NCBI GenBank assembly: GCA_016779605.1
Contig: JADHNH010000035.1
Coordinates: 1 to 33,116, forward strand
Length of the DNA stretch: 33,116 nt
Direction: 5' to 3'
Source of the DNA: Nevskia sp.
GTDB taxonomy: Bacteria > Pseudomonadota > Gammaproteobacteria > Nevskiales > Nevskiaceae
The position numbers and the translations under genes are program-made. Positions 23,763 to 30,115 of the stretch are shown here, piece by piece. How positions within the stretch are numbered: the first letter of the stretch is position 1; every line of letters starts with the position of its first letter. The notes under the pieces were generated by a model that saw only the letters and a list, made by a program, of their open reading frames with translations, was not told the DNA's origin and searched no databases.

Positions 23763-25580
23763 TCACGGGGCGAGCACCGAAGGGGCGCCGCCGATGCGCG
23801 CATGCAAGGCCGACGTCAACGGTTCGTAGCCGCGCGCCCAATCCAGCAGCACGTAGAGAGGGTCGGATATGCGCGCCGGATCGAAGCCTTCCTGCTTGAG
23901 ATCGGCCTTGCGGTATTTGAACGTGGCGGTGGTCTGGTGTTCGCGGCGCAGCCGCAGGAACGCCGGCACCGCGTAGGCCGGCAGGCGCTGCCGCAGGTGC
24001 TGCGCCAGGGCGCGCAGATCCGCCGTGCCTTCGGCCAGGCGCAGCGCCGCCATGCCGGCGCGGCCCTCGGTGCCCGGCACCAGCACGCCGTAGACCACCG
24101 CCTCCTCCACGCCGGGAAACTGGTTGAGCGCGGCTTCCACCTCGGTGGTGGCGACGTTCTCGCCCTTCCAGCGAAAGGTGTCGCCCACCCGGTCCACGAA
24201 CTGCACGTGGCGCAGGCCCTGGTCGCGCACCAGGTCGCCGGTGTTGAACCAGCAGTCGCCCTTGCGGAAGGCGCCGCGCAGCAGCTTGGCTTCGCTCGCC
24301 GCCGTATCGGTGTAGCCGTCGTACGGCGCCTTGTCGTTCACCTGGCCGATCAGCAGCCCGACCTCGCCGGTGCCGACCTTGCGCAGGAATCCGCGGGCGT
24401 CGCGGCGCGGCTGCTCGGCCTGCGCGTCGAACTCCACCACCGCAAATTTCATCGGGCAGTAGCCGACCGTGCCGGTGAGGCCGAAGCTGTTGATGAAGCC
24501 GATGTTGCTCTCGCTGGACGCGTAGAACTCGAAGATCGCCGGAATGCCGAAGCGCTGCTGGAACGCCGGCCAGATTTCCGCGCGCAGGCCGTTGCCCACC
24601 GCCAGGCGCAGCCGGTGCGCGGTGTCGGCCGGCGTGGGCGGCCGGTTCAGCAGGTAGCGGCACAGCTCGCCGATGTAGCAGAAGGCGGTGGCGCCGCTGG
24701 CGCGGATGTCGTCCCAGAACTGCGAGGCGCTGAAGCGCCGCGCCAGCGCCAGGCAGGCGCCCGCGCCCAGCGTGCCGCTCCAGCACACCGTGAGCGCGTT
24801 GTTGTGGTACAGCGGCAGGCAGCAGTACAGCACGTCGGTGGGCCGCAGGCGCAGCGCCACCTGGCCCAGGCCGTACATCGCGCGCAGCCAGCGCAGGTGC
24901 GTCATCACCGAGGCCTTGGGCAGGCCGGTGGTGCCGGAGGTGAAGACGTGGAAGGCCGGCTGCCCGGCCAGCACCGCGCGCGTCTCCGGCGGGTTGTCCG
25001 TCTCCGCCCCGGCAGCCAGCGCGGGCAGGCTGGCGAAGCCGGCAGGCGGCGTGCCGGGGCCGTCCCACAAGTACCCGGCGAGCGCGGCGCTGCCGCCGGG
25101 CAGGCAGGGCGTGGTGCCGAGCGCTTCCAGGCATTCGGCACCTGCCACCAGCATGCGCGGCCGCGTCAGGCCGATGCTGTGTGTCAGTGCGGCGCCGCGC
25201 TGCTGCGTATTGAGCAGGGTGGCGGCGGTTCCGAGCTTCACGGTGCCCGCCACGCAGGCCAGCAGCTCGGGCCGGTTCTCCATCAGGATCGCCACCGAGT
25301 CGCCGGCGCGCAGGCCCTGGCCGCGCAGCACGGCCGCGCAGCGGTTGGCCCAGGCGTTGAACTCCGCATAGGTCCAGGTGCGGCCCTCGAAGCGCAGGGC
25401 CGGGTTGCCCGGGAAGCGCGCCGCCGTATCTTCCAGTGCCAGGCCGATAGATGCCGCGCGGTCCGGCGCCAGGGCGCCGAGCCCGCGGAAACCCCGCGCA
25501 ATGATGCCGCTGTCCGGCAGCGTGCGCAGGAAACCCCGCAGCACGTCGCGCAGCCGCACCCGGTCGCCTGGTTCCGCCAT
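23763..25580 (-). CDS. FATP-type long-chain acyl-CoA synthetase
   Basis: 605 aa from ATG 25580 (a GTG three codons earlier is also possible). P-loop TSGTTGLPK at about residues 214-222, EFYASSESNIGFIN in place of the usual YGxTE, CWFNTGDLVRDQGL, FVDRVGDTFRWKGENVATTEVE and a C-terminal TATFKYRKADLKQEGFDP. These replacements are diagnostic of the fatty acid transport protein/very-long-chain acyl-CoA synthetase branch. It activates long-chain fatty acids, probably at the inner membrane. Its upstream gap of 144 bp holds the tRNA-Pro promoter on the other strand. Confidence 0.94.
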   Translation of the reverse strand: MAEPGDRVRLRDVLRGFLRTLPDSGIIARGFRGLGALAPDRAASIGLALEDTAARFPGNPALRFEGRTWTYAEFNAWANRCAAVLRGQGLRAGDSVAILMENRPELLACVAGTVKLGTAATLLNTQQRGAALTHSIGLTRPRMLVAGAECLEALGTTPCLPGGSAALAGYLWDGPGTPPAGFASLPALAAGAETDNPPETRAVLAGQPAFHVFTSGTTGLPKASVMTHLRWLRAMYGLGQVALRLRPTDVLYCCLPLYHNNALTVCWSGTLGAGACLALARRFSASQFWDDIRASGATAFCYIGELCRYLLNRPPTPADTAHRLRLAVGNGLRAEIWPAFQQRFGIPAIFEFYASSESNIGFINSFGLTGTVGYCPMKFAVVEFDAQAEQPRRDARGFLRKVGTGEVGLLIGQVNDKAPYDGYTDTAASEAKLLRGAFRKGDCWFNTGDLVRDQGLRHVQFVDRVGDTFRWKGENVATTEVEAALNQFPGVEEAVVYGVLVPGTEGRAGMAALRLAEGTADLRALAQHLRQRLPAYAVPAFLRLRREHQTTATFKYRKADLKQEGFDPARISDPLYVLLDWARGYEPLTSALHARIGGAPSVLAP

Positions 25581-25710
25581 AGCCCGCACTCCGTCCGCCC
25601 TGATCCGGAACGTCGTGCCTTTTACTGTGCACCGCCCCCATGCGCCGCGCCATAGGCCCGCTGTGGGGCAAATCGAGGAATGGGCGCCTGCGCAGCCAGG
25701 GCGCAGCGGC

Positions 25711-25716
25711 TATAAT
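25711..25716 (+). promoter_or_regulatory. -10 box of the tRNA-Pro promoter
   Basis: A perfect TATAAT lies 8 bp before the mature tRNA 5' end, in otherwise GC-rich sequence. A -35 box is poor at the expected distance (CTGCGC). Confidence 0.65.
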
Positions 25717-25724
25717 GTCGCCCA

Positions 25725-25801
25725 CGGGGCGTAGCGCAGCCTGGTAGCGCACCTGCCTGGGGGGCAGGTGGTCGCAGGTTCAAATCCTGTCGCCCCGACC
25801 A
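25725..25801 (+). tRNA. tRNA-Pro (anticodon GGG)
   Basis: 77 nt including an encoded CCA. The acceptor stem pairs CGGGGCG with CGCCCCG. The D arm has GCGCAGCCTGGTAGCGC, the anticodon arm CCTGC-CTGGGGG-GCAGG gives anticodon GGG, and the T arm contains GGTTCAAATCC. The 3' half from the end of the anticodon stem also serves as the attachment core of the mobile element to the right, and integration restored an intact tRNA gene. Confidence 0.98.
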
Positions 25802-25832
25802 ATTACTTCAATGACTTACTGAAGCGCTGCAA
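25756..25832 (+). repeat. Left attachment repeat (tRNA side)
   Basis: It covers the tRNA-Pro 3' half from the anticodon stem and 31 bp of flank. The first 37 bp are identical to the right copy; over 77 bp there are five differences (25793, 25798, 25807, 25810, 25815). Crossover probably takes place within the exact 37-bp core. Confidence 0.85.
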
Positions 25833-25838
25833 CACCCG

Positions 25839-25869
25839 GTAACGCTTGGGTAACGCTTCAGTAACGCTT
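25839..25869 (+). repeat. Three GTAACGCTT repeats at 11-bp spacing, candidate integrase arm sites
   Basis: GTAACGCTT occurs at 25839, 25850 and 25861, exactly one helical turn apart, between the attachment core and the integrase stop codon. The third copy overlaps the last integrase codons. Phased short direct repeats beside the core are typical of arm-type binding sites for tyrosine integrases or excisionases. Confidence 0.55.
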
Positions 25870-26961
25870 CCTCCCGATTGATAGGCCCGAATCGACGGGC
25901 TGCCATGGGGCGTCGTGCCCCTCCAAGTAGTGCCGGGTCATGGTCACGTCCGCGTGGCCGGCCAGCGCCTGAATCCGTTCCTCGCTCCAGCCCTGCTCGC
26001 GGTACAGCGCCATGCCCAGCGAGCGGATTTCGTGAAACGTCGGCCGCGTCCGCTCGGCTTCCACCGGCAGCCTGGCCAGCTCGAAGGCATCGCTAAACGC
26101 CCGCGTCAGCTGCTCCGGCAAAATTTGCGTGAAGTGATCCCTGGCGGAGGCCCGCATCCCGACCGGCCGTGCCTTCTCCGGCAGCCGGTGCAGCACGTAG
26201 GGACTCGCGATCCGATCCCGGCACCGCTGCAGCACTTCCCGAAGCTCTGCGCCAATGGCGATGGCCAGCCGGCGCCCGGTCTTACCTTGCTCGATCTTCA
26301 GCCGATCGTCTTCCACATCCGACCAGCGCAGCTGCACCAGGTCTTCCCGCCGCTGGAGGGTCTGCAAGCCCAAATCCATCGCGTTCTGCAACCAGTCAGG
26401 CGCTACGGCACGAATGGCCAGGAACGCCTCATGCGTCAGCCGCTCGCGCCGAGTCTTCGGCTTGTAGGCCCGCAGAATCCGCGCCGGATTGTCATCCCGC
26501 CAGCCCTCATAGACCGCCGTGTCGAACAGCTCCACCAACCGCGCCCGGTAGCGCCGGCGGCGGTGATCCGATTGCAGGTTGCGCAGGTAGTTCGCCAGGA
26601 AGTGCGTATTGACCTCGCTGGCATCCAGGCTACCCAACTCCCGCGACAGCTTGCCGAACTCCCATTTCCGGTCGGCCTTGGTCTTGTCGGCATCATCCGA
26701 CGACAGGGACGCCAGATGCAGCTCGATCAGCCGGCGCACTGACAGGCTGGAATCGCCGACCAGCCGGTCATAGACGCGGTTGCGCGGCGCGAATTGCAGG
26801 TTCAGCCGCTCGGCCGCTTCGATGGCTTCCGCCCGGGTCACGTCCTTACCCAGGTAGACGTACTTCCGCGTCAGAGGGTGCTTGTAGCGGAAGCCCTTGG
26901 GATGCGTGGTCAGGTTACGCGGCAGCCCCCGGTTCTGCGGCCTACGGCGAGCGGCGCACAT
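25858..26961 (-). CDS. int: Tyrosine recombinase / integrase
   Basis: 367 aa from ATG 26961, which overlaps the excisionase gene by 20 bp. An N-terminal arm-binding part (HPKGFRYKHPLTRKYVYLGKDVTRAEAIEAAERLN) is followed by a core-binding domain at about residues 75-170. The catalytic domain has Arg near 204 (LQRREDLVQLRW), His310 and Arg313 (HEIRSLGMALY), His336 (LAGHADVTMT) and the nucleophile Tyr345 (RHYLEGH), so the active site is complete. The stop lies 57 bp from the tRNA 3' end. It catalyses site-specific integration and, with Xis, excision. Confidence 0.95.
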   Translation of the reverse strand: MCAARRRPQNRGLPRNLTTHPKGFRYKHPLTRKYVYLGKDVTRAEAIEAAERLNLQFAPRNRVYDRLVGDSSLSVRRLIELHLASLSSDDADKTKADRKWEFGKLSRELGSLDASEVNTHFLANYLRNLQSDHRRRRYRARLVELFDTAVYEGWRDDNPARILRAYKPKTRRERLTHEAFLAIRAVAPDWLQNAMDLGLQTLQRREDLVQLRWSDVEDDRLKIEQGKTGRRLAIAIGAELREVLQRCRDRIASPYVLHRLPEKARPVGMRASARDHFTQILPEQLTRAFSDAFELARLPVEAERTRPTFHEIRSLGMALYREQGWSEERIQALAGHADVTMTRHYLEGHDAPWQPVDSGLSIGRKRY

Positions 26962-27151
26962 CGCTGCACACCTTCGCCACCAGCCGCTCGACTGTCGAGG
27001 GCAGGGCGCTTTCGTCGATGAAATAGCGGGCACCGATGCGACGGCCCGGCAACTGCCGCTCGCGGATCAGCCGCCGGATCGTGTTCTCATGGGGAGCACT
27101 ACCAGCCTCAAAGCGATCCAGGCGGTAGCGCTGGACAGAGATCAATTTCAT
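26942..27151 (-). CDS. Excisionase-like small DNA-binding protein
   Basis: 69 aa from ATG 27151, preceded by GGAGAGG with 5-nt spacing. The sequence MKLISVQRYRLDRFEAGSAP, then HENTIRRLIRERQLPGRRIGARYFIDESAL, is the winged-helix pattern of phage excisionases (recognition helix followed by a GRRIGxxYF-like wing). Its 3' end overlaps the integrase start by 20 bp, so the two are translationally coupled. It probably directs excision and may also regulate the int promoter, as Xis proteins often do. Confidence 0.82.
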   Translation of the reverse strand: MKLISVQRYRLDRFEAGSAPHENTIRRLIRERQLPGRRIGARYFIDESALPSTVERLVAKVCSDVRRSP

Positions 27152-27155
27152 ACGC

Positions 27156-27212
27156 ACCTCTCCGAGTGAACAAAGGAGAGGTGATTATTATCATCCCGTA
27201 GGGGACTGTCAA
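27156..27212 (-). promoter_or_regulatory. Promoter and inverted-repeat operator of the xis-int operon
   Basis: On the minus strand TTGACA (27212-27207) and AATAAT (27189-27184) are 17 bp apart, a strong sigma70 promoter. An 8-bp inverted repeat, ACCTCTCC (27156-27163) and GGAGAGGT (27175-27182), straddles the predicted transcription start. Its proximal arm contains the ribosome binding site of the excisionase gene. It may be the operator of an element-encoded or Xis autorepressor. Confidence 0.6.
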
Positions 27213-27218
27213 TATCTG

Positions 27219-27572
27219 CTAGTCAAGCACAATTTCGCGATTGCGGAACCCTTCGACGTTTTTTTCCCCCTTGACCACCTTCCAGAAGTTGGAGACGGTG
27301 CGCGCGATGCGGTAGCCGAGGTTACGGTCAGACAGATGAGTGTCCTCCGGGAAAACGTCTTTGGCGACAATGCCCAGGATTTTCTCGTATTTCCGCACGG
27401 TGGCGATGGTATGCGTGATGTAGATGACCTTCCAGCCGAACGCATAGCCCATGTACAGCATGCCGATGGCGCTTTCGAGCTCGCCAGACTGGCCGCGGAA
27501 ATTCTGGATCGCGCTTGCGACGATTTTCTGCAGGTCTTCGGCGGGGGGGAACTTCGGGGGCTTGCGGACCAT
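27219..27572 (-). CDS. Hypothetical protein, element cargo
   Basis: 117 aa. The sequence is a mixture of short helices: FPPAEDLQKIVASAIQNFRGQSGELESAIGMLYMGYAFGWKVIYITHTIATVRKYEKILGIVAKDVFPEDTHL, then RIARTVSNFWKVVKGEKNVEGF. There is no signal peptide and no clear membrane helix. The start ATG is followed by basic residues. I do not recognise a family. It lies in AT-richer DNA between the xis promoter and the membrane-protein gene; the 112-bp gap upstream probably carries its promoter. Being the gene nearest the regulatory region, it could be a host-interaction or immunity function, but nothing in the sequence proves this. Confidence 0.7.
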   Translation of the reverse strand: MVRKPPKFPPAEDLQKIVASAIQNFRGQSGELESAIGMLYMGYAFGWKVIYITHTIATVRKYEKILGIVAKDVFPEDTHLSDRNLGYRIARTVSNFWKVVKGEKNVEGFRNREIVLD

Positions 27573-27684
27573 GGCTTGCTCGGGCTGGCATCGCTACGGG
27601 ACGCTTAGCATACCATCCGCACAACCGGGCTTGTAAAAATGAGAGCCTCTGGCAAGTGTGCCTTGCATTAAGCGTCAAAGTCTT

Positions 27685-28626
27685 TCAGCCACTGCCGATT
27701 CCCGCTTCGGAATTCTGTGAACCCAAGCTGCGACTTGTCTTGAATCCTGCGACCACCCAAATGACCCCAATACCAAACAACAGGAAGGTGGCTGGCACGC
27801 AGACACCGAAAAGCACATAACCTCGTAGGCTTCTAGCCTTCGCCGGGCCCACGGGTGCTGCAATTTTCAGAAGCCCGCGCCGCACCGCTTCCTCGTAGAC
27901 AGGCCGCAAATCGGGTGACATCGTCCCATCCACGTACTCCTTGGCAAGTTCTTCCTGGCGGGCTTCAAAGCCTTCATTGGTAACTGGCTTGGCCGTAGCT
28001 AAGTCAAAGTGCGAACTCGGTTGAACGACCGCCCAAGTGCCTCCCGATGCGTGGTGCTCGTGAGTGGCAACAGCCGCGACAGCCAGGATCCACGCTGCGC
28101 TGCAAACCACCCACATCCGCAACAAACCGCGTTTGATAGTCACATCTTCCCCCACCGGCCACCGAAATGGCCTTTGAATGACCATGAAGTGCGCAAAACG
28201 GTCGCGAAGCTCCGTGAGTTGCTGGGCGGTCCAATTCATCGCGTCTCGCCTTTTTCGGGCCAATTCGCCACGGTTTTCGGCACTGTTGTTATTTCCCAAC
28301 TCTGTGCGGAAGTACTCCAAGTCTATGCAGGTCTTCCAGATACGCTCCAAGTAGTCAGCTATTTCTTGATCGAACAGAAACAGCGCCCCTCGCGTTTCGC
28401 TCAAGAATTTGAATTGGGCCGCTTGGCTCGGCGCAGCTTCTCGCACTGTCTCTGCAAGGAAGGAACGCACGGCGTCGAAGATCGCCAAGCGCTTTTCAAA
28501 CAACTCTAGTCGGAGCTTTGCTGCACTCAAACACCACTGCAAGGCACCTATGGCAATTCCCGCGATGGCGATAGCTGGTGTCAGGCCGGCTTGCAGATAA
28601 TCGATCCAGTCTCTAGGAGTGGCCAT
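27685..28626 (-). CDS. Hypothetical membrane protein, element cargo
   Basis: 313 aa. An N-terminal membrane segment (LQAGLTPAIAIAGIAIGALQWCL) is followed by AKLRLELFEKRLAIFDAVRSFL, a helix widespread in uncharacterised membrane proteins of mobile elements. About 100 residues of charged helical cytoplasmic region (DQEIADYLERIWKTCIDLEYF; LTELRDRFAHFMVIQRPF) come next. A second membrane helix (MWVVCSAAWILAVAAVAT), a soluble loop and a third helix (YVLFGVCVPATFLLFGIGVIWVVAGF) complete it. Codon use is visibly less GC-biased than in the chromosome, which suggests transfer. Function unknown; superinfection exclusion or defence are possibilities, not evidence. Confidence 0.8.
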   Translation of the reverse strand: MATPRDWIDYLQAGLTPAIAIAGIAIGALQWCLSAAKLRLELFEKRLAIFDAVRSFLAETVREAAPSQAAQFKFLSETRGALFLFDQEIADYLERIWKTCIDLEYFRTELGNNNSAENRGELARKRRDAMNWTAQQLTELRDRFAHFMVIQRPFRWPVGEDVTIKRGLLRMWVVCSAAWILAVAAVATHEHHASGGTWAVVQPSSHFDLATAKPVTNEGFEARQEELAKEYVDGTMSPDLRPVYEEAVRRGLLKIAAPVGPAKARSLRGYVLFGVCVPATFLLFGIGVIWVVAGFKTSRSLGSQNSEAGIGSG

Positions 28627-28809
28627 TCTGTTTCCCGCGATTGCTGATGGCAGGATTGTACGGGACGGTGAGCGACCGATTCATCAGAATGGTACTACCC
28701 CCTAGCTGCCGGCCGCGAGCGGTGGCCTTAGGCTGGTGAGCACCACGTCGGCGTCACCGGTACCCGATCCATCAGACGACTAAGCGGTCGAGGCGCCCTG
28801 ACTGAGCTT
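28627..28809. other. Non-coding gap beside rep with a 14-bp direct repeat, candidate origin
   Basis: No gene is seen. [A/C]CCGAT[T/C]CATCAGA occurs at 28675-28688 and 28763-28776 (12/14 identical, 88 bp apart), and GGTGA...TCACC forms a weak hairpin near 28736-28758. Noncoding DNA with repeats at the 3' end of a rolling-circle rep gene may hold binding or nicking sites; no canonical nick motif was recognised. Confidence 0.3.
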
Positions 28810-29781
28810 TCACGCATAAATTCCAATCTCCGACCCTGCAACCCATCGAATGATAGCCCCGGTCAACGGATGCCAGCTGACGAACTTCCACGGCGACGCC
28901 ATCCACTCTCCCGTGGCCCGCGACATCCATCCGCCGCCAGGTGCGGGCCGCACATCATCCCGCCAGTCCGTCCAGCGCTTCCGCACATAGCTCGGTGCCA
29001 GCCACCAGCGGCGCTCCTTCTTAGAGTCGGCGTCCAGGCCGCCGGACCCGTGCGTGCGCTGGCCCTTGGCGAACCGGTGAATGCTGTCCTGGCCCTTGCT
29101 GACGTACTTGAGCAGGTAGCCGATGGCCTTGGTCACTTTTTCTATCCTGGTCGATCCGTGAGTCCACCAGCCCATGGCATCGGGCTTGGGCAGCCGCACG
29201 CCGTGGGGCACCCAGATCAGGATGTGGTAGTGCGGTGCGCCGCGTTGCTGAAGCTCGCAGACCCACACGAAGGCGTAGCGGTGCCCCCAGTAGCGCAGCC
29301 ATTCCCGGATGCGCTTTTGAAACTCGGGCACGTGCCTGGGGTCCCACTTCACGCCTGGGGCGTAGGTCAGGGTGAGCATGGCCATGAAGGTGCGGAAGCC
29401 ATTACGCTGTTTGCTGTCCCGGAGGAGGCGCGCCGAGGTGACGACATTCTTCCGCAATCGCCGGTGGCGACTCTCGAACCGGTCAATGCGCAGCTCGTCC
29501 TTTCTGTCACTTGTTGGAGAAGGGACAAGCCCAAAGGCGGCCGCCGGCTCGCCGGTGCGGGCTACGCCCGCATCCGTCGATCCGCCGCCGCCAGCCGGCT
29601 CCGATCCCCGCGAACTCCCCCCTTTGACCACAGGCGCGCCAGCGCCTGGCGGGCGCGCGTCCTGTGGACAAAGCGGGGATTTCGCTCCGGAACCGATTTC
29701 CGGAACGGTAACCAATGGGGCCTGTAAGCCCTTGTTCCTGTTGTGCTGCCCTGATGTTTTTTCCAAGTGCGCCAAGCGCAC
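28810..29781 (-). CDS. Rolling-circle replication initiator (HUH endonuclease), filamentous-phage/plasmid type
   Basis: Up to 323 aa; the start at GTG 29781 lacks a good ribosome binding site and the first about 95 residues are low in complexity, so the true start may be downstream. The three HUH motifs are in order: FMAMLTLTYAP (motif 1, about 132-142), PHYHILIW with His184 and His186 (motif 2), and GYLLKYVSKG with Tyr222/Tyr226 and Lys225 (motif 3). Such proteins nick one strand and stay covalently bound through tyrosine. Similar Reps occur in filamentous phages of Xanthomonadaceae. Here no other phage gene accompanies it. Confidence 0.82.
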   Translation of the reverse strand: MRLAHLEKTSGQHNRNKGLQAPLVTVPEIGSGAKSPLCPQDARPPGAGAPVVKGGSSRGSEPAGGGGSTDAGVARTGEPAAAFGLVPSPTSDRKDELRIDRFESRHRRLRKNVVTSARLLRDSKQRNGFRTFMAMLTLTYAPGVKWDPRHVPEFQKRIREWLRYWGHRYAFVWVCELQQRGAPHYHILIWVPHGVRLPKPDAMGWWTHGSTRIEKVTKAIGYLLKYVSKGQDSIHRFAKGQRTHGSGGLDADSKKERRWWLAPSYVRKRWTDWRDDVRPAPGGGWMSRATGEWMASPWKFVSWHPLTGAIIRWVAGSEIGIYA

Positions 29782-29826
29782 TGAAAACGTTATGCGTAAA
29801 GGGAGTTACTCGCTTCAGTGTCCAAC

Positions 29827-29903
29827 CCTGGGGGGCAGGTGGTCGCAGGTTCAAATCCTGTCGACCCGGCCAATTACCTCGATGATTTACTGAAGCGCTG
29901 CAA
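29827..29903 (+). repeat. Right attachment repeat (3' tRNA-Pro fragment)
   Basis: It is the second copy of the 77-bp repeat. It holds only the 3' part of a tRNA (anticodon stem, T arm and CCA), with two changes in the acceptor strand (C to A, A to G). It cannot fold into a tRNA and lies directly upstream of the rep gene. An inverted repeat CACTGAA (29779-29785)/TTCAGTG (29814-29820) lies just inside the element. Confidence 0.85.
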
Positions 29904-29910
29904 GACTCGG

Positions 29911-30115
29911 TTACGTTTTCTCCTGTTTGTTATTCCATTTCGACAGGCTGACACGGACCTCATGCCCCTCCAAGTACGGCCGGGTCATGGTCACGTCCGC
30001 GGGCCCCGCCAGCGGCTGCATCCGCTCCTCGCTCCAGTCCTGCTCGCGGTACAGGTCCATGCCCAGCGAGCGAATTACGTGAAACATCGGACGCGTGCGA
30101 TCAGCCCGCTTTGGC
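29911..30115 (-). pseudogene. C-terminal remnant of a second tRNA-Pro integrase
   Basis: The minus frame reads TRPMFHVIRSLGMDLYREQDWSEERMQPLAGPADVTMTRPYLEGH, plainly homologous to the last 60 residues of the intact integrase (TRPTFHEIRSLGMALYREQGWSEERIQALAGHADVTMTRHYLEGH). The His of the GHADVT motif has become Pro, so the active site is lost. Everything upstream of about 30115 is gone and is replaced by the 3' end of the restriction gene. It sits beside the right attachment repeat, in the same relative position as the intact gene, so it is the integrase of an older tandem element. Confidence 0.88.

Larger units (their letters stand above)
25756..29903. mobile_element. 4.1-kb integrative element at tRNA-Pro (Int, Xis, two cargo genes, HUH Rep)
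   Basis: A 77-bp imperfect direct repeat (72/77 identical, the first 37 bp exact) bounds the element. The left copy is in the tRNA gene and the right copy is a 3' tRNA fragment. All five genes run on the minus strand: Rep, 313-aa membrane protein, 117-aa unknown, excisionase-like protein and tyrosine integrase next to the attachment site. GC content drops visibly in the cargo. No coat, assembly (ZOT), portal or packaging gene is present. It could be a mobilisable or satellite-like element that replicates by rolling circle after excision (inference). Confidence 0.85.

Noticed and set aside
27219..27572. Toxin or antitoxin assignment for the 117-aa protein
   Set aside because: No partner gene of matching size overlaps it and no toxin fold motif was recognised.
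27600..27676. GACGCTTA/TAAGCGTC inverted repeat flanking a 61-bp gap
   Set aside because: The arms are only 8 bp, there is no target duplication and no terminator features, so no call was made.
29827..29875. A second tRNA-Pro gene
   Set aside because: Only the 3' half is present; there is no 5' acceptor strand or D arm, so it is an attachment-site copy.
25756..29903. Filamentous prophage
   Set aside because: The Rep is of that type, but coat, adsorption and ZOT-like genes are all missing and a tyrosine integrase is present, so it is described as an integrative element.
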